A DNA stretch of 55,680 nucleotides from Bacillota bacterium. GTDB lineage: Bacteria > Bacillota > Sulfobacillia > JAJYWN01 > JAJZPE01. A program made the translations under genes and the position numbers. The stretch is from the NCBI GenBank assembly GCA_021787335.1, contig JAJYMC010000048.1:1-55680 (forward strand), read 5' to 3'. The notes beneath the pieces are model-generated. The model did not search any database, was not told the DNA's origin, and saw only the letters and a program-made list of their open reading frames with translations. Positions 1 through 8,770 of the stretch are shown one piece after another (positions within the stretch are counted from its first letter, which is position 1; the number at the start of each line of letters is the position of its first letter).

Positions 1-50
1 AAGAAGCTCTCCAAACGGTCCCGGGCCTCTCGCAAAGCTTTCTTTTCCAT
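1..50 (-). CDS. N-terminal 16 codons of a gene running off the window edge, possibly a transposase
   Basis: Read on the minus strand, an ATG at 50 opens a frame MEKKALREARDRLESF that continues past base 1. Only a weak purine-rich site lies before it. The adjacent bases 71-127 hold two similar segments (around 78-95 and 112-127, TTTACAACCCACTTAAC-like and TTTGACACCCCATTTACG) that resemble the multiple terminal repeats of IS21-type elements. On that basis I guess, with low confidence, that this is the first gene of a mobile element. It could equally be an unrelated gene. Confidence 0.25.
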   Translation of the reverse strand, partial: MEKKALREARDRLESF

Positions 51-129
51 GCTCTCAACATAGCATATTTTGCCTCAATTTACAACCCACTTAACGGAGT
101 AGCACTAGTTTGACACCCCATTTACGTAA

Positions 130-157
130 ATCGATGCAGCCGAAGGGCTGCATCGAT
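130..157. repeat. Perfect 12-bp inverted repeat (hairpin)
   Basis: The arms at 130-141 (ATCGATGCAGCC) and 146-157 are exact reverse complements separated by the 4-base loop GAAG. No T-run follows on either strand, so this is not a typical intrinsic terminator. It lies between the putative mobile-element end and the truncated gene at 257-559. Confidence 0.6.
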
Positions 158-256
158 CAAGGGTAGGACGTACCACAACACGGGTCCCGCGGGTTGAATC
201 AGGCCCGTGGCATCTGCTCCACATGAGACTCACAAAACAGTGAGCGTGAACTTCGA

Positions 257-559
257 ATGTCAGAGGGATGTTTGGCGCGCCGGCCAGAAGTTGACGTTAC
301 CGGGGTTGTTCAGCATTCCATTGCTGCATTAGAGGGATTGGTTAAGGAGAAGACAGGAAGTACTGAGACCCTTGGTCAGGCCGTTAAGCTTCTCAAGGAT
401 GTGCCTCCCCCGCTAAGGGATATTGTGAGCAAGTTGTACGGATATAGCTCGAGCGACGAAGGTGGAGGCAGACACGGAAGCGAAAGGCTGCGTGTGGATC
501 GGAGCGAAGCACAGCTCGTTTTTCACCTGGCAACTGCACTTATCTCCTATCTCTCCTAG
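257..559 (+). pseudogene. C-terminal fragment of an abortive-infection (AbiJ-like) hypothetical protein
   Basis: The 100-residue frame contains a run recognisable from the C-terminal helical domain of AbiJ-type and related uncharacterised proteins: a QHSIAALE motif, then TLGQAVKLLK, then a KLYGYSS...RHG block and a final SEAQLVFHLATALISYL helix. Members of this group are normally 200-300 residues long with an N-terminal part that is missing here. The frame is open back to base 227, where a TGA closes it, and no ribosome site precedes the ATG at 257. The base composition is less G+C-rich than in the genes after 1000. I see it as a remnant, probably cut by the event that left the element end at bases 1-130. 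The family link is from memory. Confidence 0.5.
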
Positions 560-870
560 TAATGGCCTGGCAGCTTGCCGAAATTGCATGGGTGGCTCTT
601 GGTATTTCACTCAGGGAGGTCCAGCGCTGCCACTCTCCAGCTCTCTGACATACCCTTCGATGGCACTGACAGCTCACATGGTGAACTCCATCACCCCTAG
701 GCCTAGTTGCTGGTAAGATTGGAACTGACCGCAGTCACGCATTTGGAGCCCTGGGCATGGATTCGAGCCCAAGGCTTCTTCCTTTTCTTAAGCGGGTCGA
801 GGTTTTGGCCGCAATCGTATTTCTGGTCGCCCGGCGATCAGATTATGTCGGCTCACCGCCCTCCCCCGCC
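560..870. other. Gene-free stretch
   Basis: No supported gene, RNA or repeat is seen here. The short open frames overlapping it have no ribosome sites and no recognisable motifs. Confidence 0.5.
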
Positions 871-906
871 CCGCATATCATGCAACCGTCCCATGGCGGT
901 CTGGGC
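871..906 (+). repeat. 36-bp repeat A upstream of the ABC ATPase gene
   Basis: This segment matches 16032-16067 at 33 of 36 positions. It contains ATGCAACCGTCCCATG and ends GTCTGGGC. Both copies lie just upstream of a plus-strand gene of a taurine/nitrate-type ABC importer, 94 bp before the ATPase here and about 40 bp before the permease there. Both also have a CCCTCCCCCGCC run nearby. Further CCGTCCCA motifs follow at about 930-960. It could be a shared regulatory site or the footprint of an operon break. Confidence 0.6.
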
Positions 907-999
907 TGATGTCCCTGGCCCGCCTCTGGGGCGCCGTCCCATGGCCAACCGTCCCACGTCGTCGTCCCAAGACAACCTCCCCGGGAGGGCCAGAACACC

Positions 1000-1878
1000 G
1001 TGACCAGCCTCCCCGAAGGGCCCTACACGAACCCCGCCATCGCCCGCCCCCTCGACCCGTCCGCCACCCCTTCGTCCAAGATAAGCTGCCGGCGCCTGGC
1101 CAAGGTCTTCGAGAACGTCGGCCGGACGAGGGGCGGCTTCGCCGCGCTGTCCGACGTCAACCTGGAGGTCCGCGAGGCGGAGTTCCTGTCCATCGTCGGC
1201 CCGTCGGGGTGCGGCAAGTCCACGCTCCTGAACATCGTCGGCGGCCACGTCCGGCCGACCGCCGGCGTCGTCACCGTGGACGGCCAGCCGGTGTCGGGGC
1301 CGTCAAAGCGAGTGGGCATGGTCTTCCAGAGCTTCGGCCTCTTCCCGTGGCGCACCGTGGCCGGCAACGTCGAGTTCGGTCCGCGGGTGGCCGGGCTCCC
1401 CGTCGACGAGTGCCGCGAGATCTCCATCCGCTACATCCGCCTGGTCGGCCTGGAGCGGTTCGTCCACGCCTACCCGAAGCAGCTCTCCGGCGGGATGAAG
1501 CAGCGCGTGGCCCTGGCCCGGGCCCTGGCCAACGACCCCGAGATCCTGCTCATGGATGAGCCCCTGGGGTCACTTGACGCGCAGACCCGTGAGACCCTTC
1601 AGGACGAGGTCGCCCGCATCTGGGCCGACACCCGCAAGACCATCGTCTTCGTCACTCACAACATCGATGAGGCGGTCGTCCTCGGGGACCGGGTGGCCGT
1701 CATGACCGGGCCGCCCGGCCGGGTCATCGAGCTCATCGAGGTGGACCTGCCGGGGGCGCGGGAGCCGGCCGCCCGCCGCTACTCGCCGCGGCTCCTCGAG
1801 TACAAGTCGCACATCTGGGACCTCATCCGGCGAGCCGGCGCGACCCTGCCCGGCGCCGCTTATGGTGGAGTGGTCTAA
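1000..1878 (+). CDS. ABC importer ATPase, taurine/nitrate/sulfonate type (TauB/SsuB/NrtD-like)
   Basis: This is the energy-coupling subunit of a small-molecule importer in the cytoplasm. The 292-residue product has Walker [10 protein letters not shown] at 67-75, a Q-loop at 110, signature LSGGM at 162-166, Walker B ILLMDEP at 182-188 and the switch histidine at 220. The [10 protein letters not shown] segment is typical of the nitrate/taurine group. The start is GTG 1000 with GGGAGGG about 10 bases before it. A roughly 28-residue N-terminal tail before the domain is unusual. No permease or binding protein is next to it. The only matching ones are at 16106-17906, behind a similar upstream repeat, so I infer one transporter split by the operon between. 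Substrate unknown. Confidence 0.88.
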   Translation: MTSLPEGPYTNPAIARPLDPSATPSSKISCRRLAKVFENVGRTRGGFAALSDVNLEVREAEFLSIVGPSGCGKSTLLNIVGGHVRPTAGVVTVDGQPVSGPSKRVGMVFQSFGLFPWRTVAGNVEFGPRVAGLPVDECREISIRYIRLVGLERFVHAYPKQLSGGMKQRVALARALANDPEILLMDEPLGSLDAQTRETLQDEVARIWADTRKTIVFVTHNIDEAVVLGDRVAVMTGPPGRVIELIEVDLPGAREPAARRYSPRLLEYKSHIWDLIRRAGATLPGAAYGGVV

Positions 1879-1947
1879 CGAAATGAAGAAGCGGCACGTC
1901 CCGGGCCAACCCCCGACGCGCCGCTCCTTTATTCGCTCACTCCGCCC

Positions 1948-2256
1948 TCATCCATCGACCAACCGCTTGGTGGCCACTGCAAGAACCCGGTCCAGGAAGC
2001 GGGCGATGTCCTCCTCGGTATCCAGGCCATAGTCTCTTTCCTTGTCGATTTCCTCGCCCAGGGCCTTTATCGGCTCATCGGCCAGCCCGCAACTCGCCAT
2101 GGCCGCCGCCAGGCGGCCGGCGGCGTCGATCAGGCGAAAGGGGCCGTACTCCTTGGGCTCCTTGGCGAGCAGCTTGGCCGAGGATAGCATGAAGACCATG
2201 ACCTTGAAGATTTCCCGGGCGACCTCGGCCCGGTCTTTGGTCGGATCGATGCTCAT
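1948..2256 (-). CDS. DUF6092-like small protein
   Basis: The 102-residue acidic, helix-rich protein has the pattern SSAKLLAKEPKEYGPFRLIDAA near its middle, which I recall from the DUF6092 family of unknown function. It has no signal peptide or membrane segment. Its start overlaps the stop of the nitroreductase gene by 4 bp (ATGA), and it is the last gene of the long minus-strand catabolic operon. This position suggests a minor accessory role. No function is assigned. Confidence 0.6.
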   Translation of the reverse strand: MSIDPTKDRAEVAREIFKVMVFMLSSAKLLAKEPKEYGPFRLIDAAGRLAAAMASCGLADEPIKALGEEIDKERDYGLDTEEDIARFLDRVLAVATKRLVDG

Positions 2257-2846
2257 GTCTGGTCATCCCCATCCCAAGCGGCCGCGCCTTCAGGCGGGCA
2301 GCCGAACCGGTTCTTGTGGGCGACCTGGGCCATGGTCCGGCGCCTCCGGGGCACCCGCACCGGGCCCGCCGGATAACCCAGAGCGATCAGAAGCTCCAGC
2401 CTGATCGCCTCAGGCAGTCCAAGCAGTCGCGACACGCTCGGCGAGTCGTAGGACAGCACGGGACATGACCCGATGCCCAGCGCGGTGGCCTCCAGGAGGA
2501 TGTTCTGGGCGGCCATGGCCGCGTCCATCGGCGGTAGTTCCTCGTCGCCATCGTCGCGGGCCTTTCCGGACAGATCGATGCAGACCGCGATGACGGCCGC
2601 CGGCCGGCCGATGATCCCGGGGGCGACCGCTTCCAGCGCCTCAAGGTACTTGGGATCGTCGACGATGACGAAGACCCACCCCTGCCGGTTCGACCCGCTC
2701 GGGGCCCAACGTCCGGCCTCGACCAACCGCAGCAGATCGTCCTCCGGGAGGCGCTGGGTGGTATACCGGCGCACGGACCGTCTGGTCTTGATCAAATCGA
2801 GCAATCCGCCGTCGGGTTTGTCCGGTCCGGGCTCGGCCGAATTCAT
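2253..2846 (-). CDS. Nitroreductase-family FMN oxidoreductase
   Basis: The 197-residue cytoplasmic protein has the family's N-terminal KTRRSVRRYT phosphate/FMN-binding motif near residues 20-29, then the WAPSGSNRQGW motif and the C-terminal LLIALGYP strand-turn motif. The family uses FMN and NAD(P)H to reduce nitro groups, quinones, enones or imines. The ATG start at 2846 follows a GGGGGA site. Coupled by 4-bp overlap to the downstream DUF6092 gene, it sits at the end of an operon with hydantoin-type and NicX-like enzymes, so it may reduce a ring or C=C/C=N intermediate of that pathway. This is inference. Confidence 0.85.
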   Translation of the reverse strand: MNSAEPGPDKPDGGLLDLIKTRRSVRRYTTQRLPEDDLLRLVEAGRWAPSGSNRQGWVFVIVDDPKYLEALEAVAPGIIGRPAAVIAVCIDLSGKARDDGDEELPPMDAAMAAQNILLEATALGIGSCPVLSYDSPSVSRLLGLPEAIRLELLIALGYPAGPVRVPRRRRTMAQVAHKNRFGCPPEGAAAWDGDDQT

Positions 2847-2859
2847 CGGCTTGTCCCCC

Positions 2860-3906
2860 TCATTTGGCTTTCAGCGACCCCGCCAAGGCGGCCAGGTCGG
2901 GGTGGACAATCCGACCCTGGTCCAGCAGGGCGACCCCATCCAGCCAGACCGAGGAGTTGAGGCAGATCCCGTCGGTGTGCGACTTGGCGGGAATGCCGTC
3001 CGGCGGGGCGTCGATGGCCTGCAGATAGCCAAGCCCCCACTCGGTGGCCCCCCAGACCCGCTCGTCTTCAAGGACGTTCCCGGTGAGCTTCGCTCCGGGG
3101 TTGAAGCCGTAGGCGATGTGCGCCAAGCGCAGCATGTTCGGGTCCTTGAAAGAGTCGAGCCAGACGCGGTAAGTCGCGGCGTCCTTCCCGCCGGCGATGT
3201 CCACCAATCGCCCCTCCCTGACGGTCAGGGACACGGGAGCGTCGACCAGCCGGTTGAGCGGCGGGCTGATGGTGCCGTCGAAGACGATGGTCCCTTCGAT
3301 GGTCGAGTGAATCGGGGCCCAACTGATTTGTCCGGTGAGGAAGTGGACGCCGGGGACGTTGGCGAGGCCCGTGTCGCAAGAGTAAAGCCGGGTTGGGTCG
3401 TTCTTGAAGCCGACGTCGGTCCCCGCGGGTGTGGTCACCCGTATCTCCCTGGCGTTCTTGGTCAGCTCCGTGACGCGGTTCAGGAACGAGCGAAGCCCGC
3501 CGTGGTTCACCCGGCCGACGCACCGGACCATCATGTCCACGTTCATCCCGACGAGGCACAGGTAGCGCAGGCGCGGGTTGGCCTCCCTGGCCAACTCGAA
3601 GGGGGTCGAGTAAAGGAGCCATTGGTTGTTGAACTCCACCCACGCGTCGACCTTGGCCAGGGCCGCCGCCAGGGCCTCGATGGGCAACCCCGGATCAGCC
3701 GCCTTGCCGACCCCGGTCGGGCTGGCCAGATTGATGACCATCGGTTTGCCGCCGGCCGCGTGAACGGCCCCGGCGGTGGCCGAGACCACCCGTTCGTCGG
3801 ATTCGGTATCGGCGGTGATGGCAATAACCTCTCCGGGCTTGACCCCCAGGATCTCGGTCACCAGGACGGAAGCGGAGAGCGGTAATTCATACTCGTAGAG
3901 CGCCAT
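2860..3906 (-). CDS. NicX-like / M29-related metalloenzyme
   Basis: The 348-residue protein aligns in length and overall pattern with aminopeptidase-T-like proteins and with NicX (2,5-dihydroxypyridine 5,6-dioxygenase), which share a fold. Visible motifs are IEGTIVFDG near 203-211, HIAYGFNPGA at 263-272 and SHTDGI at 309-314. The triad H263, H310, D312 has the same arrangement as the Fe(II) ligands recalled for NicX (His-His-Asp), whereas the glutamate and histidine expected for an M29 peptidase at the first and middle sites are replaced. This suggests a ring-opening dioxygenase or other non-peptidase activity, though a hydrolase is possible. ATG 3906 follows AGAGGGA. It lies in the hydantoin-type operon next to a true M29-like paralogue. 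Confidence 0.65.
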   Translation of the reverse strand: MALYEYELPLSASVLVTEILGVKPGEVIAITADTESDERVVSATAGAVHAAGGKPMVINLASPTGVGKAADPGLPIEALAAALAKVDAWVEFNNQWLLYSTPFELAREANPRLRYLCLVGMNVDMMVRCVGRVNHGGLRSFLNRVTELTKNAREIRVTTPAGTDVGFKNDPTRLYSCDTGLANVPGVHFLTGQISWAPIHSTIEGTIVFDGTISPPLNRLVDAPVSLTVREGRLVDIAGGKDAATYRVWLDSFKDPNMLRLAHIAYGFNPGAKLTGNVLEDERVWGATEWGLGYLQAIDAPPDGIPAKSHTDGICLNSSVWLDGVALLDQGRIVHPDLAALAGSLKAK

Positions 3907-3951
3907 GTCTGATCCCTCTTCTCGCGTGTGAATGCGGCCCGCGGTGATCCT

Positions 3952-4992
3952 CTAGGCGAGCGATCGACCGCCGGCGATGACCTTCTCCCCGTCAAAGTAG
4001 ACGTCCGGCTTGGGGATGACGAAGTCCTCGTGCAGGTCCGACTCGGTCAGGCCGCCCATGTGACTGGAGTCGCCGATGGCGATGTGGATGGTGCCGCGGA
4101 TCTTTTCGGCCTCAAGGACATTGTCCGGGGTCTTGGCGTTCGGGTTCGTTCCAATGCCGAGTTCGGCGCAGTTTCTCCGGGAACGCTCGGGGCCGTCGGC
4201 CGTCCCGAGGTTCAGTTTCTCAGCGAACCATCGGCCGACCTCGCCGCCGCCGGTGACCGCAGCCACAAGGCCACCCTTGAAGACGAAGGTCAGGTCCTCG
4301 AGAAGACCGGGATACCAGCCTTTCTGCACGACCAGGCGACCTTCGGCCGTGCCCTCGACAGGGGCCACGAACGCTTCGCCGGCGGGGAGGTTGCCCCAAG
4401 TCCCGGGAACGTTGAGGAAGCCGTCGTCGGCCCCGCCCTTGCGCCCCTCGAGAGAAAAAGTCAGGTCGGTGCCCCCCGGCGAGGTCACCCGGACGAGCTT
4501 GGTCCGGGTCATGAGCTCGGCCAGGAACCGCGTCTCTTTGCGCACGGCGGCGTAGTCGACGGCCATCGGCCCACTTGGCATGAACATCCTCGCCAAGATG
4601 CCGGGCATGCTGGCGATGCGCGCGCCGGTCCCGGCCGCCTCGGCCGTGGCCCGCGTGTGGGTCAGGGAGTAAGTGGTCATGGCCACGACCACGGAGGCCG
4701 CCTTCATTTTAGCGGCCACCGCCCGTGGCACCTCGGTCCCATGCTGACCAACCGAAGGATAGGGGAGAAACTCGATCCGCGTCCCCGGGAAGGCCTCGGC
4801 GGAGATGGCCGCAACCCCCCTGGCCAGGATGATGCGATCGAGGAAGTCTTCCGTGGCCTCGAAATCGAGCCTGGCCAGCTCGTCGGCGGACGGGACGTCG
4901 GCCAAGACGAGGAGGCTTTCCCCCACCTTAAGCCCCATGTTGTCCCGCAGCATGGCCGCCACGGCTGGGCCCAGAGCTTTGAGATCAAGCAA
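3952..4992 (-). CDS. M29-family aminopeptidase (aminopeptidase T/leucyl aminopeptidase-like)
   Basis: This 346-residue cytoplasmic enzyme shows the M29 ligand pattern: E206 in LPAGEAF, E277 in AELGIGTNPNA, H303 in GTIHIAIGD, and H321 and D323 in DLHEDF. M29 enzymes are dinuclear metalloaminopeptidases, and relatives act on amide bonds of small molecules. The start chosen is TTG 4992 because GGAGG lies 10 bases upstream. It sits between the racemase-like genes and the NicX-like paralogue, so a role in hydrolysing a carbamoyl- or peptide-like intermediate fits. Exact substrate unknown. Confidence 0.75.
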   Translation of the reverse strand: MLDLKALGPAVAAMLRDNMGLKVGESLLVLADVPSADELARLDFEATEDFLDRIILARGVAAISAEAFPGTRIEFLPYPSVGQHGTEVPRAVAAKMKAASVVVAMTTYSLTHTRATAEAAGTGARIASMPGILARMFMPSGPMAVDYAAVRKETRFLAELMTRTKLVRVTSPGGTDLTFSLEGRKGGADDGFLNVPGTWGNLPAGEAFVAPVEGTAEGRLVVQKGWYPGLLEDLTFVFKGGLVAAVTGGGEVGRWFAEKLNLGTADGPERSRRNCAELGIGTNPNAKTPDNVLEAEKIRGTIHIAIGDSSHMGGLTESDLHEDFVIPKPDVYFDGEKVIAGGRSLA

Positions 4993-4995
4993 GGC

Positions 4996-5709
4996 CTACG
5001 CACCTCCAGTTCCATGAAGTGGGTTCCTGTACACGCCGATCTTGCTGTGGGTCAGTCCCAGGTCGAGAAGGGCCTGAAGCATCCGCACCGCGGCGGCGGC
5101 CGGCTCGACCACCGGGACGCCGACCTCTTCCCGTACGGTTTTGGCCACTTCGGCCATGCAGGTGCAGCCGAGGACGATGACTTCGGCCCCATCCCGCGTG
5201 ACGGCCTCCCTGGCCGCCTCGGTGATGACCCGCGCCGTCAGGCCGGGATCGCGCCCGAGTTCGAGGACGGGAATCTCAACCCCGACCGCCGAGGCCAGCC
5301 TGGCCTCCAGCTCCAGGGCTCGGGCCTGCCTTTCCACCCAGGGGCCGGAATTCCTGAAGGTCGAGACGACCGAGAACTTGTGCCCCAGCGTGGTGGCCAG
5401 GCGCATGGAGGCCTCGGCCGGCCCGACCACCGGGATGTCCACCAACTCCCGGGCCGCCTCGACCCCTGGGTCGGCGAAGCAGTTGATCATGACCCCGTCG
5501 TACCTGCCGGCCGCCTCCGCGACCACGTCGAGGACCCCCTGAAGGGAGAACCCCTCGTCAAAATAGGTCTCGACCGACGCCGGCCCGGTCTTCAGATGGA
5601 CCGAATCGATGGCGAGGTCGTGACCGCGGGCCAGGCCGGCAAAGTAATCCCGGAACTTCTCCTCCAGGCCGGCCGTGGTCACCGGGTGGATGACGAGAAC
5701 CTTCTTCAT
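4996..5709 (-). CDS. Asp/Glu/hydantoin racemase-family protein (copy 1)
   Basis: The 237-residue protein begins MKKVLVIHPV and carries the two catalytic-type cysteines of the family, C77 in INCFADPG and C182 in VLGCTCM. Such enzymes invert the C5 of hydantoins or act as decarboxylases or maleate isomerases. It overlaps the upstream paralogue by 4 bp, showing translational coupling. The two racemase-like genes are clearly related but divergent, for example in the C-terminal 25 residues, so they may act on different stereocentres or form a heteromer. Substrate unproven. Confidence 0.85.
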   Translation of the reverse strand: MKKVLVIHPVTTAGLEEKFRDYFAGLARGHDLAIDSVHLKTGPASVETYFDEGFSLQGVLDVVAEAAGRYDGVMINCFADPGVEAARELVDIPVVGPAEASMRLATTLGHKFSVVSTFRNSGPWVERQARALELEARLASAVGVEIPVLELGRDPGLTARVITEAAREAVTRDGAEVIVLGCTCMAEVAKTVREEVGVPVVEPAAAAVRMLQALLDLGLTHSKIGVYRNPLHGTGGA

Positions 5710-6473
5710 CCCCTCGCCCCCTTCAAGGGTAACCCGTAACCGTGGATCTTGCGGGGGTCAGGGCGTCGGTACAAGCCTGCCCGGCTGTGGGTCAGCCCGA
5801 GGTCGATGGTTGACTCGAGGACCTTGAGCGCGGCGGCCAAAGGCTCGACCACGGGGACCTCAAGCCGCTTGCGGATGGCCTCAGCCAGCGCGGCCAGGCC
5901 TGTGCAACCCAGGACGATGACCTCGGCCCCGTCCCGCTCGATGGCCAATCTGGCCCGGTTCACGGCTACCTCGACGGTGCGGTCCGAGTTTTTTTGCAGA
6001 TCCAGGACGGGTATGCCCAGATCGACCACCGAGGCCAGGCGTTCGGAGAGGCCGAGGACGCGGGCGTGGGTCCTGTGGCGCGGGCCGAGGCTCTTCAACA
6101 CGGACAGGATCGAAAACCTTGATCCGAGCATGTTGGCCAAGTTCATCCCGCTCTCCGCGGGGCCGGCCACGGGGATGTCGAGGTATTCCCGCGCGGCCGT
6201 GACCCCCGGGTCCATGAAACAGTTGATCAGCACCCCGTCGTAACCGGTGCCCTTTTCGACGACCCGCCGGAGGATGCGCGGAATGGCCTGGGCCTCATTG
6301 ACCGCCGACTCAAGGGAATCCGGCCCGCCGTCAAGGTGGATGACGTCAATCGTCGTGCCCCGACGGGCCAACCCGCGGAGGTATTTGGTGTCGGACTCCT
6401 CCCAAGGGTCGACCCCCACGGGATTGATCACCAATACCCGTCGCGTCGTGCGGGAAACGGCTTCCGCCATCAT
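5706..6473 (-). CDS. Asp/Glu/hydantoin racemase-family protein (copy 2)
   Basis: The 255-residue product has cysteines C85 (INCFMDPG) and C190 (VLGCTG) in the positions expected for the two-base racemase mechanism. The start is placed at ATG 6473, which overlaps the upstream stop as ATGA and has GAGGAGGGG just before it. A longer open frame to 6557 lacks a site and runs into the upstream gene. It is a paralogue of the 4996-5709 protein and is translationally coupled on both sides. Its role is probably stereochemical preparation of a hydantoin-like substrate; this is inference from family and context. Confidence 0.85.
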   Translation of the reverse strand: MMAEAVSRTTRRVLVINPVGVDPWEESDTKYLRGLARRGTTIDVIHLDGGPDSLESAVNEAQAIPRILRRVVEKGTGYDGVLINCFMDPGVTAAREYLDIPVAGPAESGMNLANMLGSRFSILSVLKSLGPRHRTHARVLGLSERLASVVDLGIPVLDLQKNSDRTVEVAVNRARLAIERDGAEVIVLGCTGLAALAEAIRKRLEVPVVEPLAAALKVLESTIDLGLTHSRAGLYRRPDPRKIHGYGLPLKGARG

Positions 6474-7582
6474 TTCCCCTCCTCGAGCCGGCGGGGTTCG
6501 AAATCGAACCCAAAGAAGCGGGGCACCAGGATTTCCAGCCCGCGCGGGGTCAGCCATTCCTTCGGGGCCGAGAAGGCCAGAACGGTGACTTCCGCGCCCT
6601 TCTTGACGTGGGGGTTATTGACCGGCTTGGCCGTGGTCCTTTCCAAGACGCAGATCAAGTCCGGGGCGGTCACGTCCACCTGACCGTCGCGCCAGGCGAT
6701 GATGTTCTCGTTCTTGAACCAGATGCGATAGGCGCTTCCCGAATAGGAGCGGGTGCCGGCGATGGTCATCTCGCCATAGAGGAAACCCTCCCGGTCTTCC
6801 CACTTCGGGTCGGCGTTCAGGGTACCTTCGAACATCAGGCGGCCACGCCCGGCCTCCAGGATAGCCTTGATGGCGTCCCGGCCGGCCTCTTGAGCCTCGC
6901 GCCTCGCCCGGCCCACGGCTTGGGCATAGGACAGGGCCCCCCTGATCACCGCCCCGGCCTTCAGGTCACGGGCCCGGGTCGGGTGGTCGGCCGTGGCAAT
7001 CATCCCCCCGCTCACCACGGCTAGGGCCCGGACCATGTCTTCGGCCCGGAAGTCGTCGACCACCTTGGGCAGGACGGCGGTTTCACCGAACCGGGTGGCC
7101 AGGCCCAGCGGGTAGATGGGCAGGCCGCTCACGTAATAGGTCGAGAACTGCAGGTCCGGAACGGCCCGACCGGCCGCGTCGGCGTCGACGAACGGGATCC
7201 CGGCCCGAGCGGCGGTGGCCATGGCCACCGCCGTGTTCATGCCGCCGTATTCGATGGAGACCGTCGCCGCCATTTTCTCTCCGAGATAGGCTTCGAGGGC
7301 CCGCATGGCTAGGTAGGCCTCGGGCTCCCGAGCCTTGGGCAACCGGTCGAAGCGGGCCTCGCGTTCCGGCGGCACCGGGGCCGTCGAACCGGTGAAATAC
7401 GGTGAACAGGCGAGGGCCCTGTCGTCCAGTTCATCGAGGTCGATCATGAGGAACTTATGCCCGGCGCCGATTTCCTCCTTGACCAGGGCCAGGCCCCGCG
7501 CGGGATCCCCGCCGCCTCCCGTCCCCAGGATGGTGCAACCAGATAGGATGTCGGCGATGGCCTGAATATCCAGTTCCTTCAC
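6470..7582 (-). CDS. DUF917 protein (S-methyl-thiohydantoin desulfurase-like), copy 1
   Basis: The 370-residue protein opens with the family's glycine-rich segment ILGTGGGGDPARG and has the EYGGMNTA and DADAAGRAVP motifs of the N-terminal domain. A C-terminal domain has ENIIAWRDG and LICVLE. Pfam now names this family after a thiohydantoin desulfurase activity, and it is also found with hydantoinase-type genes. The start is GTG 7582, chosen because GGGAGGCGGAG precedes it; an in-frame ATG at 7669 would overlap the preceding gene. It is the second of two tandem paralogues in the operon. Confidence 0.85.
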   Translation of the reverse strand: MKELDIQAIADILSGCTILGTGGGGDPARGLALVKEEIGAGHKFLMIDLDELDDRALACSPYFTGSTAPVPPEREARFDRLPKAREPEAYLAMRALEAYLGEKMAATVSIEYGGMNTAVAMATAARAGIPFVDADAAGRAVPDLQFSTYYVSGLPIYPLGLATRFGETAVLPKVVDDFRAEDMVRALAVVSGGMIATADHPTRARDLKAGAVIRGALSYAQAVGRARREAQEAGRDAIKAILEAGRGRLMFEGTLNADPKWEDREGFLYGEMTIAGTRSYSGSAYRIWFKNENIIAWRDGQVDVTAPDLICVLERTTAKPVNNPHVKKGAEVTVLAFSAPKEWLTPRGLEILVPRFFGFDFEPRRLEEGK

Positions 7583-7598
7583 GGTTCTCCGCCTCCCG

Positions 7599-8732
7599 TC
7601 AACGGCCGTCCGGCCGGCTGTTTTCGATGGGCACGTACTCCCGGTCGACCCCGGCGTACTTGGGCCCAAAGATGGCCAGGCCGCGTTCGTTCCTCCAGGC
7701 CGCCGGGGCGGGGAAGCCGACGACGGCCACCGCCGCTCCCTCGGTCACCTCGGGGTTGATCAAGGGCTGGCCGTTCTTCGCGTCAAGCAGACAGATGAGA
7801 TCGGGTACGGTGGCGTCCGGGCGGCCGTCCCGCCACGAGGCCATGTGTTCGTTCTTGTACCAGACCAGGTACTCGGAGCCGGCCCACTCATCGGTCCCTT
7901 TCAATCGGACCTCGCCGAGGGTGAAGCCGGCTTCGTCTTTCCAAGTGGCCCGGGTGACGACCCCGCGGAATAACCGGAACCCGCCCCCAGCCTTACGGAC
8001 GGCCTCGACTGGGTCGGCCCCCTTCGCCCTGGCCTCATGAATGGCGGCACCGATCTTCTCGGCGTGGGAGATGGCCCCATCAACGACCGCGCCTTTAAGG
8101 CGACCAGCCCGGACAGGGTGATCGGCCACCCCCATCTTGTTTTGACTGGCCACGGCCATCGCTCGGACCAGGCTCTCGGCCCGGAAGTCGTTGACCACCT
8201 TCTTGATGATGGCCACGTCGCCAAACTGGTTAGCCACCGCCATCGGGGTGATGGACACGCCGCTCAGGTAGAAGGTCGAGTGGATGAGTTCCGGGACCGA
8301 GCGACCGGCCGGGTCGCCGTCGACGATGGGGACATCCAGGTTGGCCGCGGCCGTCAGGGCGCTGGCCGTATTTCCGCCGCCGAGTTCCGTAGAGATGACC
8401 GCGCCGACCTGCTGGCCGAGGTACTCGGCCAGGGCCCGGGCGGCGATGATCGACTCCAGCTCGGTCACCCTGGGCAGGTCCTTGTAGGCGGCGATCTGCT
8501 CGGGGCTGAGGGGCGAGATCGAGCCGGCGAAATACGGCGACAGCACCAGGGCGTCCGCCGGAAGCTCGTCGATGCTCGCCAGGCGGACCCGCTTGGCCGC
8601 GGCGGCGTCGGCCCGGACCATCTCCAGGCCCTTGGTCAGGCTTCCGCCTCCCCCCGTGCCCAGGACGGCGCATCCCAGAAGGATGTCCTCGAGCGTCTGC
8701 AACGTCAGTGTCCTCAACGCTTTTCCCTCCAT
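7599..8732 (-). CDS. DUF917 protein (S-methyl-thiohydantoin desulfurase-like), copy 2
   Basis: The 377-residue protein is paralogous to its downstream neighbour: it has the same AVLGTGGGGSLTKG start, the ELGGGNTA and DGDPAGRSVP motifs, and the closing KNEHMASWRDG...LICLLD block. Some members of this group occur as pairs, suggesting a two-subunit enzyme. It follows the importer ATPase gene by about 40 bp in the same operon, linking substrate uptake directly to the first processing step. That order supports a hydantoin-like or thiohydantoin-like substrate. Confidence 0.85.
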   Translation of the reverse strand: MEGKALRTLTLQTLEDILLGCAVLGTGGGGSLTKGLEMVRADAAAAKRVRLASIDELPADALVLSPYFAGSISPLSPEQIAAYKDLPRVTELESIIAARALAEYLGQQVGAVISTELGGGNTASALTAAANLDVPIVDGDPAGRSVPELIHSTFYLSGVSITPMAVANQFGDVAIIKKVVNDFRAESLVRAMAVASQNKMGVADHPVRAGRLKGAVVDGAISHAEKIGAAIHEARAKGADPVEAVRKAGGGFRLFRGVVTRATWKDEAGFTLGEVRLKGTDEWAGSEYLVWYKNEHMASWRDGRPDATVPDLICLLDAKNGQPLINPEVTEGAAVAVVGFPAPAAWRNERGLAIFGPKYAGVDREYVPIENSRPDGR

Positions 8733-8770
8733 CTTCGCGGATTATGATTGGGTACGGTTCGGCTGAAAGG

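Noticed and set aside
871-960. Guanidine (ykkC-type) riboswitch ahead of the ABC ATPase
   Set aside because: The repeat lacks the ykkC core motifs and has no expression-platform hairpin before the gene.
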